A DNA stretch of 39,748 nucleotides. Source: Caldifarciminota bacterium (GTDB taxonomy: Bacteria; Hydrothermota; Tepidihabitantia; SM23-42). The notes under the pieces were generated by a model, which was not told where the DNA came from, did not search any database, and saw only the letters and a list, made by a program, of their open reading frames with translations. The translations under genes and the position numbers were made by a program. The DNA lies in assembly GCA_020343595.1 (NCBI GenBank), contig CP070802.1, forward strand, positions 834,584-874,331, in the 5' to 3' direction. Of this stretch, positions 1-7,588 are shown piece by piece. The stretch's first letter is position 1; every line of letters starts with the position of its first letter.

Positions 1-364
1 CAACGGTTACATTCACCGGGCATGGAAATGGATTAACACCTAACTCACCATAGCCGCGGTAAGCGATCGGCCTGATGTAAGCTGCCTTCAATCCGTTCAT
101 CTTGATCAGTTCCACCGTCACTTTGTTTATTTCCTCACGCTTGTAGGGGATCTCCATTCGGTAAATCTTGGCCGAATTGAATAGACGATCGGTATGATCC
201 TGCAATCGGAAGATCATCGGCCCCTTGGGTGTATCGTAACACCTTAAGCCTTCAAATACTCCCGTGCCGTAGTGTATGACATGGGACATTATGTGTATTT
301 TTGCATCTTCCCATGCAACAAAATTTCCATCCATCCAAATGTATTTTGTCTGCGCCATCGCCAT
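1..364 (-). CDS. ilvE: Branched-chain amino acid aminotransferase, N-terminal part (runs off window)
   Basis: Class IV PLP aminotransferase that transfers the amino group between Leu/Ile/Val and 2-oxoglutarate in the cytoplasm. I translated 121 codons by hand. The start MAMAQTKYIWMDGNFVAW is followed by HVIHYGTGVFEGLRCY (the YG..VFEG signature of the IlvE family), then FRLQDHTDRL and AAYIRPIAYRGYGELGVNP, all typical of IlvE. The catalytic lysine lies beyond the left edge. The ATG at 364 is preferred over the in-frame ATG at 358 because GGAGG (375-371) sits six bases before it. The gene is divergent from glnA, which suits a shared nitrogen and amino-acid role (inference). Family assignment is secure; D- versus L-substrate cannot be settled from this fragment. 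Confidence 0.9.
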   Translation of the reverse strand, partial: MAMAQTKYIWMDGNFVAWEDAKIHIMSHVIHYGTGVFEGLRCYDTPKGPMIFRLQDHTDRLFNSAKIYRMEIPYKREEINKVTVELIKMNGLKAAYIRPIAYRGYGELGVNPFPCPVNVTV

Positions 365-386
365 GTTGGTCCTCCTTGGATAATTA

Positions 387-414
387 ACTATACCTAAATA
401 GGACTTGAAGTCAA
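387..414 (-). promoter_or_regulatory. Promoter of ilvE
   Basis: -35 TTGACT (414-409), 16-bp spacer, -10 TATAGT (392-387). The predicted start near 380 leaves a leader of about 16 bases that contains GGAGG. Confidence 0.75.
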
Positions 415-427
415 GAATATTATCACG

Positions 428-455
428 TTGACAAAAAAAGTTTTATATCTATAAT
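428..455 (+). promoter_or_regulatory. Promoter of glnA, leaderless type
   Basis: Consensus -35 TTGACA (428-433), 16-bp spacer, consensus -10 TATAAT (450-455). The ATG at 463 falls at about +1/+2 of the predicted transcript, so there is no room for a ribosome binding site. The -35 lies 13 bp from the divergent ilvE -35. Confidence 0.8.
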
Positions 456-462
456 ATTGCTA

Positions 463-1812
463 ATGAAAATACAGAATGCTCCAACATTGAAAAAGAAGCT
501 GGAAACAATGGGGGTACGTTTCATAGATTTGAAATATCCTTCGCTGATCGGGGATTTGCATCATATAACCGTACCTTTCGAGAGATTTGATTGGATAATT
601 GACAGCGGCGTCGGTGTCGATGGCTCAAGCCTTCCCGGCTACAAACTTGTCGAGAAGGGAGACATGCTGCTCTTCCCTGACCTGTCCACCCTATTCATCG
701 ATCCCTTCTTTGAGCAAAAGACCGCCTCTTTCTTGTGCAGCATACATTCGCCCGATACGCTCGTCCCCTACCGCCGCGATCCGAGAAACCTTGCTAAGAA
801 GACTGCTGCTTACGTACGCAAAGAACTGAAAACAGATGTTCATTTTCTAACTGAGCTGGAATTCTATATGCTCGGCCAATGCCGGTACGGCGAAGGTTCG
901 GGGTACAGTTTCTTCGAGATCGGGCCTGAGATCAACGACGATGACCTCCGTGTTTATTATCCGACGAGAAAGAAAGGAGGTTACCACGTCGGTCCACCCC
1001 AGGATCTGTATTTCAATATCCGAAATTCCATTGTCGACACCCTGTCGCTATGCGGCATAAAATCGAAATATCATCACCATGAGGTCGGTGAGAAAGGACA
1101 GGTTGAGATCGAACTGGTATTCGAACCACTTGTCAAAGCAGCCGATGATGTGTTCATGGCGAAGTATCTAATAAGGTGTGTTTCGCAGAAGTATGGAAAG
1201 TGGGTCACCTTCATGCCAAAACCGTTCTTTGATGAACCCGGTAATGGCATGCATTTCCATCAATATCTCGGTACCAAGAAAAGATCGTTGTTTTATGCGG
1301 CAGATAAGCAGTACAAACTGAGCGACATGGCTCTGAACTACATAGGAGGAATCCTGCGCCATTCTCGAGCGCTCTGTGCAATAACCAATCCGAGTACTAA
1401 CTCATATAAACGTCTCATCCCCGGTTTTGAAGCACCGACATATACTGATTTTGCCTACGCAAGTAGAACGACAGCGATCCGAATCCCAGGTTACTTGAAG
1501 AACCTGAAAAAGCTTGATATTGAGTACCGGATCCCCGATGCCTTGGCGAACCCATACTTTGCGATACCCGCGGTGGTGCTCGCCGGTATCGACGGAATAA
1601 AGAACAGGACCAAACCTGAAAAAAAGGAGAGACTGCCGTCAAACATGTACGAAGCGATCGAGGCTCTCAAAAAAGACCATGAATTCCTACTCCAGGGAGA
1701 GATATTCAGTATGGATCTGCTCGAGAGCTGGATAGAAGTAAAGACAAAACAATTGGAAGAGGTACACATCAGACCGCATCCCCATGAATTCACCCTGTAC
1801 TTCGGTGCTTAA
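463..1812 (+). CDS. glnA: Glutamine synthetase
   Basis: ATP-dependent synthesis of glutamine from glutamate and ammonia in the cytoplasm; 449 residues, the usual type I length. Motifs in order: DGSSLPGY in the N-terminal beta-grasp region, ELEFY (metal-binding Glu), HHHEVGEKGQVEIEL, FMPKPFFDEPGNGMHFH (ATP/glutamate site), NPSTNSYKRLIPGFEAPT, RTTAIRIPG and DIEYRIPDALANPYFAIPA. The ATG at 463 is chosen over the TTG at 457 because the -10 box ends at 455. Oddities: GNGMH where most family members have GSGMH, and the C-terminal loop (KKERLPSNMYEA) lacks the tyrosine that is adenylylated in enterobacterial GlnA, so adenylylation control is unlikely (inference). The next gene begins 14 bases downstream. 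Confidence 0.93.
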   Translation: MKIQNAPTLKKKLETMGVRFIDLKYPSLIGDLHHITVPFERFDWIIDSGVGVDGSSLPGYKLVEKGDMLLFPDLSTLFIDPFFEQKTASFLCSIHSPDTLVPYRRDPRNLAKKTAAYVRKELKTDVHFLTELEFYMLGQCRYGEGSGYSFFEIGPEINDDDLRVYYPTRKKGGYHVGPPQDLYFNIRNSIVDTLSLCGIKSKYHHHEVGEKGQVEIELVFEPLVKAADDVFMAKYLIRCVSQKYGKWVTFMPKPFFDEPGNGMHFHQYLGTKKRSLFYAADKQYKLSDMALNYIGGILRHSRALCAITNPSTNSYKRLIPGFEAPTYTDFAYASRTTAIRIPGYLKNLKKLDIEYRIPDALANPYFAIPAVVLAGIDGIKNRTKPEKKERLPSNMYEAIEALKKDHEFLLQGEIFSMDLLESWIEVKTKQLEEVHIRPHPHEFTLYFGA

Positions 1813-1826
1813 CTGCCAATCATTCC

Positions 1827-2834
1827 ATGGGAAAACAGATCAACATCGGCGTCGTAGGATGCGGGAACCACGCCCAGATCGCGCACCTACCCTTTTTCAG
1901 CAGAAATAGCCGGTGCCGTCTGGCCGCGATATGTGATACGGACCCGCGAAAGATCGACTACCTGGGGTCAAAGTACAATGTCTCAAGGAGATATCAGGAT
2001 TTTCAGGAGATCGTAGAAGATGACGAAATAGAAGCCCTGGTCATCGCAGCACCGAATTACCTCCACGTGCCGATGTCGTTGACCGCACTCAAATATGGCA
2101 AACACGTGCTATGCGAGACGCCGATGGCGGTCAATCTGCGTGAGGCACGCGAGATAGTGAGGATTGCGAGGAAGGCGAGCGCAAAATTCATCCTGGCGAT
2201 GAACAACCGGCTACGTCCTGATGTCCAGGTTCTGAAGAACTTCATCAAAGAAAATGAATTGGGTACAGTATATTACGCAAAAACCGGCTGGTTGATAGGA
2301 ACCAGGGAGTGGATTCTGAGTCCAAGCCGTTTGGAGAGCCTCTCCCAGAGCGGCGGTGCATTCCTGAACCTCGGCGTACACCTCCTTGACATCGCCTTGT
2401 ATCTACTGGCGAACAAAGTCGTGAAGAGCGTCTTCGCATCACTACACAAGAAAGAAGTAGAGGCAGATGTCGAGGATACTGCCATGTGTATCATCAATTT
2501 CAACGACGGTACACTTCTGACAATAGAAGTCGGCTGGTCTCTGCTCTTCGAGAAGGATTTTCTCTACTGCAATGTTTTCGGAAACAAGGGCGCAGCGCTA
2601 CTCAACCCGCTGAAAATACAGAAAGAATTACACGGCGAGTTGTACAACGTGACGCCAACAATCGCCCACAAGAATATTTACAGAACATCGTATCAACTGC
2701 AGAACCACATGTTCCTCGAATGCCTCGCGGACAAGACACAACCGCCGATCTCCAGCAATGACGGCTTGATGATAGCGGAAATAGCCGAGGCGTTCTACAC
2801 ATCGGCGCAGAAGGAACAGCTTGTCAGGATGTAA
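1827..2834 (+). CDS. Gfo/Idh/MocA-family oxidoreductase-like protein lacking the catalytic Lys
   Basis: 335 residues. An N-terminal Rossmann fold (IGVVGCGNHAQIAHLPFF, about 6-23) is followed by the family beta-sheet C-terminal domain. In this family the EKP motif supplies a conserved lysine at the dinucleotide and substrate site; here the same place reads LCETPMAVN, with Thr instead of Lys. The downstream GVHLLDIALYL keeps the conserved His and Asp. The protein may therefore bind NAD(P) and a sugar-like ligand with altered or no redox activity (inference). It starts 14 bases after glnA and ends 15 bases before lnt, so it is probably cotranscribed. No convincing ribosome binding site is seen. 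Substrate unknown. Confidence 0.85.
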   Translation: MGKQINIGVVGCGNHAQIAHLPFFSRNSRCRLAAICDTDPRKIDYLGSKYNVSRRYQDFQEIVEDDEIEALVIAAPNYLHVPMSLTALKYGKHVLCETPMAVNLREAREIVRIARKASAKFILAMNNRLRPDVQVLKNFIKENELGTVYYAKTGWLIGTREWILSPSRLESLSQSGGAFLNLGVHLLDIALYLLANKVVKSVFASLHKKEVEADVEDTAMCIINFNDGTLLTIEVGWSLLFEKDFLYCNVFGNKGAALLNPLKIQKELHGELYNVTPTIAHKNIYRTSYQLQNHMFLECLADKTQPPISSNDGLMIAEIAEAFYTSAQKEQLVRM

Positions 2835-2849
2835 CTAACTCCAAGAGCG

Positions 2850-4364
2850 ATGCGTATGACGAACAATACACGCCAGGTATTATTAACCGGGGTGAGCGCT
2901 CTGCTTCTCTCGCTTTCGTTTCACCCGATCCAGCTACATTTCCTCGCCTGGTTCGGTCTTGTTCCTCTACTTTTCGCGATCGAGAGGAGTCAACCGTTTC
3001 AGGCGTTCAGGACCGGAATTTTGTTCGGTTTCCTCTTCTCCCTCTTCACTCTGTTCTGGATAGTATTCCTGCAGATCGAAACCAACATCAAAATCCTGAT
3101 CGTGGGTGGGCTCTTTCTCCTCTTCCTATATATCGGTGCATATTTCGGCATTTCTGTCCTTGCCGGACGCATCATTGGCATATGGTCTCTGCCGCTGGTC
3201 ATCACCGGCCTTGAATATGTAAGAGGTATAGGAGAGTTAGGCTTCCCGTGGCTTACCTTGGGATATTCACAGGCACGATATCCATTGTTCATACAACAAG
3301 CGGCCGTTTATGGTGTATACGGCGTATCATTATGGCTCATGTTCCTCAATGTGGCGGTCTACTGTGCGCTGAAAAAAAGAACGATCAAACATCTGTTCCT
3401 CGCTGGTCTCATATTCGTGACGCCCGTCATCTACGGCACCGTACGGCCCCACCGATCCCAAGAGAGGACGATTCAGATCGGCATTGTACAACCTAACATC
3501 GACCCCAACCTTAAATTCAGCAGGGAATTGAGATACAAGACCTTCGAGCGCCTTATGAACCTATCGGTGCAATGTATGCGCATCTCGGTAGACGAGCTAA
3601 ATGACTCCCTAGATCTGATAATCTGGCCCGAAACAGCAACCCCGGTCTTTCTCAAGTCACCGGGCAAATATCAAGATCTTGTACGACACCTTGTCGATCG
3701 ACTCGGTACGCCGATACTGACCGGCACTGCGATATACGAATCAAAAACCCGTGATATATATAACGGTGCCGTTCTCATCGAACCACAGCGCGGCATTGAG
3801 CAAGAGTATCGGAAGATTCATCTCGTACCCTTTGGCGAGCACATTCCCTTTGACCGTCAGATTCCAATCTTGCGCGAAGTCGATTTTGGAGAAGGTGATT
3901 ACACGCCGGGGACAACTATTACAATATTCGAACTCTCTGATTTCAAATTCTCCTGCCTAATATGCTTTGAATCGATATTTACCGGGTTACCCAGAAAAGC
4001 GGTCAATGACGGCGCCGAGGTCCTTCTCAATATCACCAACGACGGATGGTTTGGAAAGATGTCCGGGGCCCAGCAGCATAACAACATGGCAATTTTACGG
4101 AGCGTCGAAAACGGTGTCGTGCTTCTGCGCAGCGCGAATACTGGCATTTCGATGGTCGTAGATCAGTATGGTCGCGTGACCGTCGAAAAACCCCTTTTTG
4201 TAGAGGAAACAATTGTGCGTTCCTTGTACATTGACCCGATCACCACTCCGTACAGAAGGATAGGAGACGTGCTGCCGATCCTGTGTCTTGTCTTGGGAAC
4301 GATACTCATAGCTCGTCGATTTTACAGTGAAAGACAGAGCAAGCATAAGTTCCATACACCGTGA
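2850..4364 (+). CDS. lnt: Apolipoprotein N-acyltransferase
   Basis: Inner-membrane enzyme that adds the third acyl chain to the N-terminal cysteine of lipoproteins. 504 residues: an N-terminal membrane part of several helices (about 10-195) and a C-terminal nitrilase-like domain (about 205-480). The Glu-Lys-Cys triad is visible: Glu261 in IIWPETATP, Lys322 in EYRKIHLVPFGEHIPF and Cys372 in CLICFESIF. ITNDGWFG is also conserved. A last hydrophobic segment lies near 475-490. It is third in the glnA cluster. The initiator may be ATG 2850 or ATG 2856; neither has a strong ribosome binding site. Its presence supports a diderm envelope with triacylated lipoproteins. Confidence 0.93.
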   Translation: MRMTNNTRQVLLTGVSALLLSLSFHPIQLHFLAWFGLVPLLFAIERSQPFQAFRTGILFGFLFSLFTLFWIVFLQIETNIKILIVGGLFLLFLYIGAYFGISVLAGRIIGIWSLPLVITGLEYVRGIGELGFPWLTLGYSQARYPLFIQQAAVYGVYGVSLWLMFLNVAVYCALKKRTIKHLFLAGLIFVTPVIYGTVRPHRSQERTIQIGIVQPNIDPNLKFSRELRYKTFERLMNLSVQCMRISVDELNDSLDLIIWPETATPVFLKSPGKYQDLVRHLVDRLGTPILTGTAIYESKTRDIYNGAVLIEPQRGIEQEYRKIHLVPFGEHIPFDRQIPILREVDFGEGDYTPGTTITIFELSDFKFSCLICFESIFTGLPRKAVNDGAEVLLNITNDGWFGKMSGAQQHNNMAILRSVENGVVLLRSANTGISMVVDQYGRVTVEKPLFVEETIVRSLYIDPITTPYRRIGDVLPILCLVLGTILIARRFYSERQSKHKFHTP

Positions 4365-4386
4365 GCAATATTTAGACAATATCGTA

Positions 4387-4414
4387 TTGACACAAAAATC
4401 AATATCGCTATAAT
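4387..4414 (+). promoter_or_regulatory. Promoter of the GAF-GGDEF gene, leaderless type
   Basis: TTGACA (4387-4392), 16-bp spacer, TATAAT (4409-4414). The GTG start codon at 4421 coincides with the predicted +1. Confidence 0.8.
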
Positions 4415-4420
4415 AAAATT

Positions 4421-6424
4421 GTGCGTAGGAAGTCCGTATATGAGGGATTGTTAAAATATACAAGAAATCTCCGCAAAGTAAGAATTCCTAACCGCATATA
4501 CGACACCATCACAAAGAATATCTGCGCCCTGCTAAAAGCAGACGCCTCAATCCTCTTCATCTACGGAGAAGGAGCCAAGAAACTCAAGGTCGTCAGCAGT
4601 TATAATATCTCCAGGTCATACCGGAACCTCGCCGAAGAGGATGTGAAGATCGCCAACCTTTCATGTGAAAGGAAGAGAGTGAAAGTTGTAAAAGACGTAA
4701 AGCAAATCTACCGAAAGAGCGGCAAGACCGTCATCCAACTACTCAAGGCACAGCAGATCGCTTCCGTTGTCTCGATACCCATGGTCGTCGACGGCAAATC
4801 AATCGGCGCGATAAATGTCTATTACTCATCGCCTATACAAACCTTTGCAGATAGGGAAACCGCTCACATCTTTGCCGAGATTGCCGGACAGACAATCGCC
4901 CACGCACGTGCTACCGACGAGTTGATTGACAAGAAAAGAACTATGAAGGGCATCAATGATATTGGAAAGGTCACGAGCTCATCTTTTTCGATCGATGAAT
5001 TGGTGCAGAATCTTCTTCTGGCTGCGGCGAACCTGGCAAAAGCAGTCTCGGTAAAATTGCTATTGCTCGACGACGAACATCGTATCATAGTCGATGCCTA
5101 TGAGTATAAAAAGGGCTCCACGAAGATCCAGCGCTGCATTCCCGCGGAGAAACTCGATGAAGGATTGCCCTTCGAGGTTCTCAACACGCGAAAGGTGGCA
5201 ACAATATCAAACAGAGGCAGACTGCCCCATGTAAAGAAAAAGCAAAAATCAAAAGGACCTCTCTCGGCAGCGGGTATTCCGCTCATGGCTCGCGGTAAGA
5301 TCGTCGGGATACTCATCCTGGAGAGCCACACACGTGCATCATTTAGCAAATCAGAGATCGATAATCTTAAACTCCTCGCAAACCAGAGTGCCATCGCCAT
5401 TGATAACGTTGCACTCAACAAGAAGGTGAAAAGAGAAGCAAAAGAAACCGCACTGTTGTATGATGTTAGCCAGAGTCTCATATCAACACTTGACTTCGAA
5501 CAACTCTTGAGAAATATCCTGCAGCGTCTCAAGGACACGTTCAACTTCCTCAATGTTTCGGTACTCCTGATCGATGAAGAGAAACAGGTTCTTTATACCC
5601 ACGCAAGTCTTGTCTATTCGCCAGAGGATAGAGAATTACGGCTGAGGATCGGGAAGGATGGCATAACCGGGCATGTGGCAAAAACAAAACGTATGTATCA
5701 CTGTCAAGATGTGACGAAGGATCCATACTATGTTACGGGTATAGAGAACACCCGGAGTGAAGTTTGCTTTCCTCTGCTCATTGGCGACCGGCTGATCGGC
5801 GTGCTCGATGTCGAGAGTTCGGTAGAAGATGGATTCTCCCAGGACGTGATACTCCTTCTATCGAGTTTGAGTGCACAAATTGCAATTGCGATCGACAACG
5901 CACGGTTGTATGCGGAGACAAAGAAACTATCATTGACTGACCCGCTCACGTCATTATCGAACCGTCGTAGTTATCAGCTTTTCGTCGACGCCGAAATAAG
6001 ACGCGCCGAAAGATACCGTCGCACATTCGTGGTCATGATGATAGACTTTGACAATTTCAAAAATTACAATGATAGGTACGGACATACGGCGGGTGATATT
6101 GTGCTCCAGAAATTGAGCAAAATCATGAAAGACATTATCAGGGACGTCGACTTTCTGTGCCGCTATGGCGGTGATGAATTTGTCGCGATTCTTCCTGAAA
6201 CCGACGCCTCTTTCGCTCTTGACGTTGCAGAAAGAATGCGGAAGAAGATCGCCGCACAAAGAATTCAGCCAAAAATAACGCTCAGTATCGGGATCGCATC
6301 ATTCCCCCACGATGCGCGTGAAAAATCAAAATTGATCGATCTGGCCGACCAGGCCTGCTACGAGGCAAAGCAGCGTGGTGGAAACCGCGTCATATTCACC
6401 TTCAAACCAAAAGAAGAAAGATAA
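4421..6424 (+). CDS. Triple-GAF diguanylate cyclase
   Basis: Makes cyclic di-GMP from two GTP in response to signals sensed by GAF domains; soluble, with no membrane segment. 667 residues: GAF 1 (about 20-165), GAF 2 (about 175-335), GAF 3 (about 345-495), each ending in a helix of the IAIDNA type, then GGDEF (about 500-660). The GGDEF signature at 583-587 is intact, and the inhibitory RxxD site is present five residues before it (RDVD, 574-577), so product inhibition is expected. The GTG start is supported by the promoter, whose -10 ends seven bases upstream. Ligands of the GAF domains are unknown. Its stop codon abuts the stop of the convergent gene with no bases between. Confidence 0.93.
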   Translation: MRRKSVYEGLLKYTRNLRKVRIPNRIYDTITKNICALLKADASILFIYGEGAKKLKVVSSYNISRSYRNLAEEDVKIANLSCERKRVKVVKDVKQIYRKSGKTVIQLLKAQQIASVVSIPMVVDGKSIGAINVYYSSPIQTFADRETAHIFAEIAGQTIAHARATDELIDKKRTMKGINDIGKVTSSSFSIDELVQNLLLAAANLAKAVSVKLLLLDDEHRIIVDAYEYKKGSTKIQRCIPAEKLDEGLPFEVLNTRKVATISNRGRLPHVKKKQKSKGPLSAAGIPLMARGKIVGILILESHTRASFSKSEIDNLKLLANQSAIAIDNVALNKKVKREAKETALLYDVSQSLISTLDFEQLLRNILQRLKDTFNFLNVSVLLIDEEKQVLYTHASLVYSPEDRELRLRIGKDGITGHVAKTKRMYHCQDVTKDPYYVTGIENTRSEVCFPLLIGDRLIGVLDVESSVEDGFSQDVILLLSSLSAQIAIAIDNARLYAETKKLSLTDPLTSLSNRRSYQLFVDAEIRRAERYRRTFVVMMIDFDNFKNYNDRYGHTAGDIVLQKLSKIMKDIIRDVDFLCRYGGDEFVAILPETDASFALDVAERMRKKIAAQRIQPKITLSIGIASFPHDAREKSKLIDLADQACYEAKQRGGNRVIFTFKPKEER

Positions 6425-7576
6425 TTATTTCAGAACTCGATATTTTCCGACAACGTCGACTATCTGCTTGATTTCATCCTCGCTGTTGTAGAAATGCGGC
6501 GAGAAACGAAGATAACGATTGCGCAGTGACACGACGATATTGTTCCTTCTTAGACCCTGGCTAAGAACCTCAACGCTGGCGCCGGGGCTGACCGAGAGTA
6601 TGCCAGACTGCTTTCCAGACCGTGGCGTCAATATTTCGAATCCGTCAACCTCAAAATGACGGCGTAGATCCTCCTTTAACTTCAATATGCGAGCCTCGAC
6701 ACGCTGCATGCCATATTGAAGTAATATATCAATATTAGCTGTTAACGCCTGAATTCCAAGGATATTTCTCGTACCCATCTCATATTTTCTAGCGTCGTCG
6801 TACAACGGTGGGTTCTTCGTTACGTCTTCAAAACCGGTCCAGCCCGCGCCGAGCCAACCAGTATGCTGGCGGCGCAGTTTGTCAAAGTTCCGGCTGTTTA
6901 CATAGAGAAAGCCCGCGCCACTCGGTCCGAATAACCACTTGCCACATCCACACGCAAGAAAGTCGACAGAGTTGTCTGTCACGTCATATTTCAAGGCGCC
7001 GATACCTTGTATCCCATCGACGACGAGGTACAGTCCATGTTCACTCGTAAAAGCACTGAACGAGCGTAAGTCGATCGTTTCCCCACTCAGGAATTGAACA
7101 TAATCCACGACGACGACCTTAACATTCCTGTCCAAATTCGTTTCCAGAACCGCGATGGGATCCTGCTTGGCGAAACTCACATACTTCTTTTTAATATGCG
7201 GCAGGTTATTATCGACGACATATCTGACAGCCGGAAAAACCTCATCCATCACCAGTATCGTGTCATTTTCTCGTAACGGTAGATTGCACAGTGCGATGTA
7301 TATACCTTCAGAGGTGTTATGAGTAAATGCTATTTCTTCTGGCTTAGCACCAATGAAACGCGCGACCGTAGCGCGCGCTTCGCCAACAATCGAAAAATAC
7401 CTTTCGGTATCGAATTCCGCCTGGCTCGAGTAGATGCTCAGACATCGCTCTACAGCCCGCTGAGCAGGTACGGACAACGGTCCGGTTCCGGCATGATTGA
7501 AATAAATGAACTTACCTGTAATCGGAAAGAATCGGCGAAATTCAGCAGATTCTACCACGGAATTCCCTGTTGTCAT
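6425..7576 (-). CDS. Class V aminotransferase-fold PLP enzyme
   Basis: 383 residues of the aminotransferase class V fold. Visible elements: FNHAGTGPLSVPAQRAV at the N-terminus, HNTSEGI (phosphate and cofactor contact), VVDGIQGIG with the pyridine-binding Asp187, and ACGCGKWLFGPSGAGFL with the probable Schiff-base Lys213. The C-terminus has LRFSPHFYNSEDEI, usual in the isopenicillin-N-epimerase/kynureninase-like branch. I see no catalytic Cys loop of the SufS or IscS kind, so cysteine desulfurase is less likely. It begins 12 bases after the helicase gene and is probably cotranscribed with it. Reaction and substrate are not determined. Confidence 0.88.
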   Translation of the reverse strand: MTTGNSVVESAEFRRFFPITGKFIYFNHAGTGPLSVPAQRAVERCLSIYSSQAEFDTERYFSIVGEARATVARFIGAKPEEIAFTHNTSEGIYIALCNLPLRENDTILVMDEVFPAVRYVVDNNLPHIKKKYVSFAKQDPIAVLETNLDRNVKVVVVDYVQFLSGETIDLRSFSAFTSEHGLYLVVDGIQGIGALKYDVTDNSVDFLACGCGKWLFGPSGAGFLYVNSRNFDKLRRQHTGWLGAGWTGFEDVTKNPPLYDDARKYEMGTRNILGIQALTANIDILLQYGMQRVEARILKLKEDLRRHFEVDGFEILTPRSGKQSGILSVSPGASVEVLSQGLRRNNIVVSLRNRYLRFSPHFYNSEDEIKQIVDVVGKYRVLK

Positions 7577-7588
7577 ATCGCTCTTCTC

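Noticed and set aside
6425..7576. Cysteine desulfurase (SufS/IscS)
   Set aside because: No catalytic-Cys loop is visible in the C-terminal third; only the class V fold can be supported.
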